Assembly: GCF_000372465.1 (NCBI RefSeq) | Contig: NZ_AQUZ01000034.1 | Span: 139 to 64,138 of the forward strand | DNA from: Kribbella catacumbae DSM 19601 | Lineage (GTDB): Bacteria; Actinomycetota; Actinomycetes; Propionibacteriales; Kribbellaceae | DNA: 64,000 nucleotides | Direction: 5' to 3' | Shown: positions 60,663 through 64,000 of the stretch, one piece after another | How positions within the stretch are numbered: the first letter of the stretch is position 1 | How the letters are laid out: each line of letters begins with the position of its first letter | The notes under the pieces: model-generated | Seen by the model: only the letters and a program-made list of their open reading frames with translations | Databases searched by the model: none | Told to the model about the DNA's origin: nothing | Program-made: the position numbers and the translations under genes

Positions 60663-61430
60663 TCAGCCGTGGCGCCGGTGCCTCGCCAGCCAGGTCAGGC
60701 TTCCGTCGATGATCCCCGAGGCGTCGTTGTCGAGTGTCGCCACGTGATAGCTGTTCTCGACCATCTCGATGACAGGGCGATTGGGAAGCCTCGTCCGCAG
60801 CAGGTCGATCGACGAGTCGTCCACAACGTGATCGACCCGGCTGCGATAGACGAGCGTCGGGGCCGCGACCGCCGCGAGGTCGGCGCGAACGGCCCGCCAG
60901 AGTCGGGTCAGCTCGTGGACCGCGCGGGTCGGGACGATCTCGTAGCCGGTCTGGCCGACGCCGGGTTTCATGACATCGCCGTCGATGCCGGGAGCGGTAC
61001 GGACCGCTCGGGTCAGGGCCGGGATCCTGCCGATCAGGCGGACCCGCCAGTCGCGCGTGGCGATCGCCGGGTTGACGAGGACGAGGCCGGCGATCACCTC
61101 AGGGTGGCGCTGAGCGAGTCTCAGCGACGGCGCACCGCCCATCGAGAACCCGAAGACAAAGACGTCCAAACACCGCTCGCGCAGACCGAGCAGATTCCTC
61201 CCGACCTCGTCGTACCAGTCGATCCAGGTCGTCTGCTCCAAGTCCTGCCAGCTGGTCCCATGCCCCGGCAGCAACGGCATGGCGACCGTATGCCCCGCCG
61301 CCGCGACAGCCGGTCGGACCGACAGTCCGCTGCCGGCGAAACCATGGCAGACAAGCACACCGACCAAGTCACCCTCGACGTGGTAAGCCGCGGTCGAGCC
61401 GGCGACCCCGGTCACGGTCCGAACCCGCAC
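60663..61430 (-). CDS. Alpha/beta hydrolase, carboxylesterase/monoacylglycerol-lipase-like
   Basis: A protein of 255 residues from GTG at 61430 (GGGAGG six bases upstream). VGVLVCHGFAGSGLSVRP holds the HG oxyanion motif, LLPGHGTSWQDLEQTTWIDW the lid region, and the nucleophile is in VFGFSMGGAPSLRLA. The acid lies near SRVDHVVDDSS and the histidine in ENSYHVATLDND. This is the layout of Est30/MGL-like esterases. Cytoplasmic, substrate unknown. Confidence 0.82.
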   Translation of the reverse strand: MRVRTVTGVAGSTAAYHVEGDLVGVLVCHGFAGSGLSVRPAVAAAGHTVAMPLLPGHGTSWQDLEQTTWIDWYDEVGRNLLGLRERCLDVFVFGFSMGGAPSLRLAQRHPEVIAGLVLVNPAIATRDWRVRLIGRIPALTRAVRTAPGIDGDVMKPGVGQTGYEIVPTRAVHELTRLWRAVRADLAAVAAPTLVYRSRVDHVVDDSSIDLLRTRLPNRPVIEMVENSYHVATLDNDASGIIDGSLTWLARHRRHG

Positions 61431-61544
61431 ATGTAGCCTCCCGGCCGCCTTCGGCAATAGCACTAAATCAGCCTCCTACTATTTAGCTCCAGCCAGCCCC
61501 TCTCGAACATCGCCTACAGGGGTCGCGTGACCGTCTGGGCTTAC

Positions 61545-61850
61545 TTACTCCCGCTGGTCCGGGAGGGGGTCGTCGAGGATGGCATGGAGGGCTTGTCGGT
61601 GCGCGAGGTAGGCCGTTTGGCCGAGTTTGGTCAGCTTGAAGGTGGTGGTAGCGCCCCGGCCGCGGCCATCCTTGGCGGCGGTCACATAGCCCGCCGCCTC
61701 CAGCGCCGACATGTGCTTCGACAGGTCGGAGTCGCTGATCTGCAGGTAGTCCCTCAGGAACCTGAACGACGCCGACGCCGAGTTCGCAAGCACCGCCATC
61801 GCGGCCAACCGCTTAGGGGCATGGATGACTGGATCGAGTCCGTCGATCAC
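61545..61850 (-). CDS. Winged-helix transcriptional regulator (ArsR/MarR-like, short)
   Basis: A protein of 101 residues from a GTG overlapping the upstream stop (GTGA). Helices and wing are visible: KRLAAMAVLANSASASFRFL, LQISDSDLSKHMSALEAAGY and AAKDGRGRGATTTFKLTKLG. It resembles short winged-helix regulators that are co-encoded with a membrane protein. It probably controls its own operon. Confidence 0.8.
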   Translation of the reverse strand: MIDGLDPVIHAPKRLAAMAVLANSASASFRFLRDYLQISDSDLSKHMSALEAAGYVTAAKDGRGRGATTTFKLTKLGQTAYLAHRQALHAILDDPLPDQRE

Positions 61851-62320
61851 CCGAGCCGCTCCCGCACCTTCGCCGCGGCTGCGGCGTACCGACGCTCGTA
61901 GTACGCAAGCCCGGCGGTGACGACGACGAACGCCGTCAGCGCCGCCGCGTGGACGCCGATCAACCACCAGGCCAACCCGACCACCGCGATGACGACCGGC
62001 AGCGACATGAAGTACCTGCGCCAAACCGCCCCGATCTCCTTCGGCGGTGTACCGCGCCCAGGCATCGGCATCGCCCCATGCCGCCGTTGCATCCAGGCCA
62101 GGAAGGCCCCCTCCAGCACCAGCAGAATCGCCACCGAGGCGGCAAAGAGCGCAGTGTTTGCCCGCCACCAGAGGAATGCCGTGATCATCGCCGCGACCCA
62201 CAGCCCTACCACCGGCGGGTACCACCACGGCGTTCGGGGATAGTGGATGTACGGCGCCGCCTCTGCGCGCTCGACGATCTGCAACTGCTCCCGCGCATCA
62301 CTTTCCATACCGGAAACCAT
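61847..62320 (-). CDS. Hypothetical four-helix membrane protein, partner of the winged-helix regulator
   Basis: A protein of 157 residues from the ATG at 62320 (GGAAAG eight bases upstream); an ATG at 62308 is possible. After a short acidic N-terminus, four hydrophobic segments are visible: WYPPVVGLWVAAMITAFLWW, FAASVAILLVLEGAFLAW, FMSLPVVIAVVGLAWWLIGV and AALTAFVVVTAGLAYYE. The tail is basic. Similar small proteins accompany winged-helix genes in actinobacteria; function unknown. Confidence 0.7.
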   Translation of the reverse strand: MVSGMESDAREQLQIVERAEAAPYIHYPRTPWWYPPVVGLWVAAMITAFLWWRANTALFAASVAILLVLEGAFLAWMQRRHGAMPMPGRGTPPKEIGAVWRRYFMSLPVVIAVVGLAWWLIGVHAAALTAFVVVTAGLAYYERRYAAAAAKVRERLG

Positions 62321-62335
62321 AGCTATCACTTTCCA
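62297..62335. promoter_or_regulatory. Two 11-bp direct repeats at the start of the regulator operon
   Basis: ATCACTTTCCA occurs at 62297-62307 and 62325-62335, 28 bp apart, flanking the start codon of the membrane-protein gene. It is a candidate autoregulatory site for the winged-helix protein. Confidence 0.4.
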
Positions 62336-62377
62336 GTTTCGCAAGTAGAAAGTTTCCGCCTCGCCACGCCCGACCCG

Positions 62378-64000
62378 TCAAGCTCGACCGGCCGCGCCTA
62401 GATGTTGATGGAAGAACTCGACCTCCATCCGCCGCAGTGCTATCGCGACTTCCGGGTCGGAGAGCATGTGGCTGACGCCTCGCAGTGGTACCACGCCGTG
62501 CGGTCTGGCAGCGGCCGTCAATGCCTCCGACAGGCGGAACGTGTGCACGGGCAGGACGTTGTCGTCGGCCAGACCGTGGACCAGCAGGAGCGGTCGACGC
62601 AATCGATGTGCCTCGAGCATGAGCGAGCAGCGGTCGTAGGCATCGTCATGCTCATCCGGATGTCCCAGATAACGCTCGGCCCAATGAGTGTCGTAAAGCC
62701 GCTGGTCGGTCACCGAGGCACCAGCGACGGCCGCATGGAACACGTCCGGGCGCCGCAGAACCGCCAGCGCCGCCAGGTACCCACCGAACGACCAACCGTG
62801 GATGCCGACGCGGCCGAAGTCCAGTTGCGGGTAGCGAGCGGCTACGTCGTCGATAACCGCGACCTGGTCTTCCAGCACAGGACCAGCCTTGTCCAGCCAG
62901 ATCGCCTGCTCCCACCTCCGGCCCCGAGCCGGGGTTCCCCGTCCGTCCGCGATCACCACCGCAAAGCCCTGGTCGGCAAACCACTGGGACTGCTGGTATC
63001 CGTCACGCGCGTGGGTCACCCGCTGCCCACCGGGCCCGGCGTACGGCGCAAAGAGAACCGGCAGCGGCCCTGACGCCAACTCCTCGTCGCGGGGCAGCAC
63101 GACCGCCGTACGGATCTCGCGTTGACCGGCGGTGAAGATCTCGACCCTCGGGCTTGGCGCCGGGTGCGACCGGGAGGCGATCTCACGGTCCGGGCGTCCC
63201 GGTGAACGCACCACGATACGAACACCGTCGAAGTCAAGGCTCTGACTCGACAGAGCAACGGTTTCGCCACCACGCGCCGCAGCGTGCACGCCCGGATCGG
63301 TCGACTCCCGAATCACTCCGTGGTCCGGTGTCCACCGGTAGACGTGGGTCTGGGTCGGCTCGTCCGTGGCCCGGAAGAGAACGCTGTCCCCTTCGACGTC
63401 GATGACCTCGCTGACCTGCAGTTCGCTCGGTGTGACGACTTCGCCGTCCACCAGCAGACTGACAGCGTCGCCCTCGCCACCGATCGACACGATCTTGCCC
63501 GAAGAAAGCCGCGCGGGGACTCCACTCCGGACAAGGATCGGCGTGGAGTCCTCACTGCCGGCGACCTCTCGGGTCGCGCCGGTGGCCAGATCCACGTCGA
63601 GCACCCGGATCTTCGTCTGCGCACGGTTCTGGACCACGATCAGCAACCCGTGCGAGTCCCAGAGTGTGCGAAGAAGATACTCGTACGCCACCTGGTCCCA
63701 GACGACGTCCGTGGCCGTACCGTCGAGCCCCACGATCGACAGGCTCACCTTCGCATTGGGCCCGCCGGCCGTGGGATAGCGAACAGCTCTGGGCTCGGCG
63801 CCCGGGTCCGTGGGATCGGCGAGGTGGACGACCGGGAGCGGCGAGGTGTCGACGCGAGCGAGGAGAATGCTCCGACCGTCCGGCGACCACCAGAACCCCT
63901 CCTGACGGCCGAACGACTCCGCGGCCACGTGCTCAGGCAGCCCATAGGTGATCTCTGGCCGGGAGGACTGCGCCAAGACCCGGCCGTCCCCGTCCGGGAG
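62378..64000 (-). CDS. S9 family prolyl oligopeptidase / dipeptidyl-peptidase IV-like, N-terminus beyond the edge
   Basis: 540 codons are open to the window end and no start codon is needed inside. The beta-propeller part includes ITYGLPEHVAAESFGRQEGF and WWSPDGRSILLARVD, typical of DPP IV-like enzymes. The hydrolase domain has VLFAPYAGPGGQRV, VVIADGRGTPARGRRWEQAI, the serine nucleophile in IHGWSFGGYLAALA, the aspartate in LLVHGLADDNVLP and the histidine in LRGVSHMLSD. It cleaves X-Pro or similar dipeptides from peptides. Confidence 0.88.
   Translation of the reverse strand, partial: LPDGDGRVLAQSSRPEITYGLPEHVAAESFGRQEGFWWSPDGRSILLARVDTSPLPVVHLADPTDPGAEPRAVRYPTAGGPNAKVSLSIVGLDGTATDVVWDQVAYEYLLRTLWDSHGLLIVVQNRAQTKIRVLDVDLATGATREVAGSEDSTPILVRSGVPARLSSGKIVSIGGEGDAVSLLVDGEVVTPSELQVSEVIDVEGDSVLFRATDEPTQTHVYRWTPDHGVIRESTDPGVHAAARGGETVALSSQSLDFDGVRIVVRSPGRPDREIASRSHPAPSPRVEIFTAGQREIRTAVVLPRDEELASGPLPVLFAPYAGPGGQRVTHARDGYQQSQWFADQGFAVVIADGRGTPARGRRWEQAIWLDKAGPVLEDQVAVIDDVAARYPQLDFGRVGIHGWSFGGYLAALAVLRRPDVFHAAVAGASVTDQRLYDTHWAERYLGHPDEHDDAYDRCSLMLEAHRLRRPLLLVHGLADDNVLPVHTFRLSEALTAAARPHGVVPLRGVSHMLSDPEVAIALRRMEVEFFHQHLGAAGRA

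Overview
The window is high-GC actinobacterial DNA: codon use is GC-rich at third positions, GTG starts and four-base start/stop overlaps are common, and there are AfsR/SARP and LuxR-ATPase regulators, secreted glycoside hydrolases and FG-GAP proteins. The gene set and a very frequent CGCAGTAC octamer are compatible with a Kribbella-like soil actinomycete (Propionibacteriales). That assignment is an inference and was not tested by any search. I saw no rRNA, tRNA or CRISPR array.

Layout. 0-15.4 kb is general accessory chromosome: a doxX/FAD-oxidoreductase pair, a LuxR-ATPase regulator behind an 11-bp-phased heptamer array, alpha/beta hydrolases, a secreted 5'-nucleotidase, an AfsR-type regulator, a questin-oxidase-like protein and a secreted C39 peptidase with FG-GAP repeats. 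15.5-28.7 kb is a galactoside cluster. It holds a GH36 alpha-galactosidase with a decayed GH27 copy, an ABC sugar importer, an SDR (probable galactose dehydrogenase), a FadR-type GntR regulator, galactonate dehydratase, a mutarotase-like protein, a secreted sialidase, a KDPGal aldolase and a KDGal kinase. Together these make a nearly complete non-phosphorylating-entry (De Ley-Doudoroff) route from galactosides to pyruvate and glyceraldehyde-3-phosphate.

29.1-31.6 kb holds the most interesting locus. It is a tandem duplication of a two-gene module, each with a RelA/SpoT-like nucleotidyltransferase overlapped by a 103-residue partner gene. Each copy is driven from an identical 65-bp promoter repeat that appears to give leaderless transcripts. 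I read it as a candidate toxin/antitoxin-like alarmone-synthetase-fold system.

31.7-48.3 kb returns to ordinary genes: a glyoxalase-fold protein, a cNMP-domain histidine kinase translationally coupled to a response-regulator/thioredoxin-reductase fusion, a GH18 chitinase, a two-TM protein, a lipoprotein, a large secreted subtilase, an XRE regulator next to branched-chain aminotransferase, a CPT-like kinase and a GNAT acetyltransferase.

48.7-60.6 kb is a gene graveyard. Fragments of IS3, STAS, ornithine cyclodeaminase, hydantoinase B, an MHS-type transporter, an aldehyde dehydrogenase, phosphonoacetate hydrolase, an alkaline-phosphatase-superfamily enzyme and a LacI regulator lie between intact genes. 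The intact genes are an amidohydrolase, a GntR regulator, a ketoglutarate-semialdehyde-type dehydrogenase, a DHDPS-family enzyme, an FAD oxidoreductase and an OPA transporter. Two decaying catabolic loci can be recognised, one phosphonate-like and one hydroxyproline/aldarate-like. The last 3.4 kb carries a lipase-like hydrolase, a winged-helix regulator with its membrane partner, and an S9 peptidase that runs off the end.
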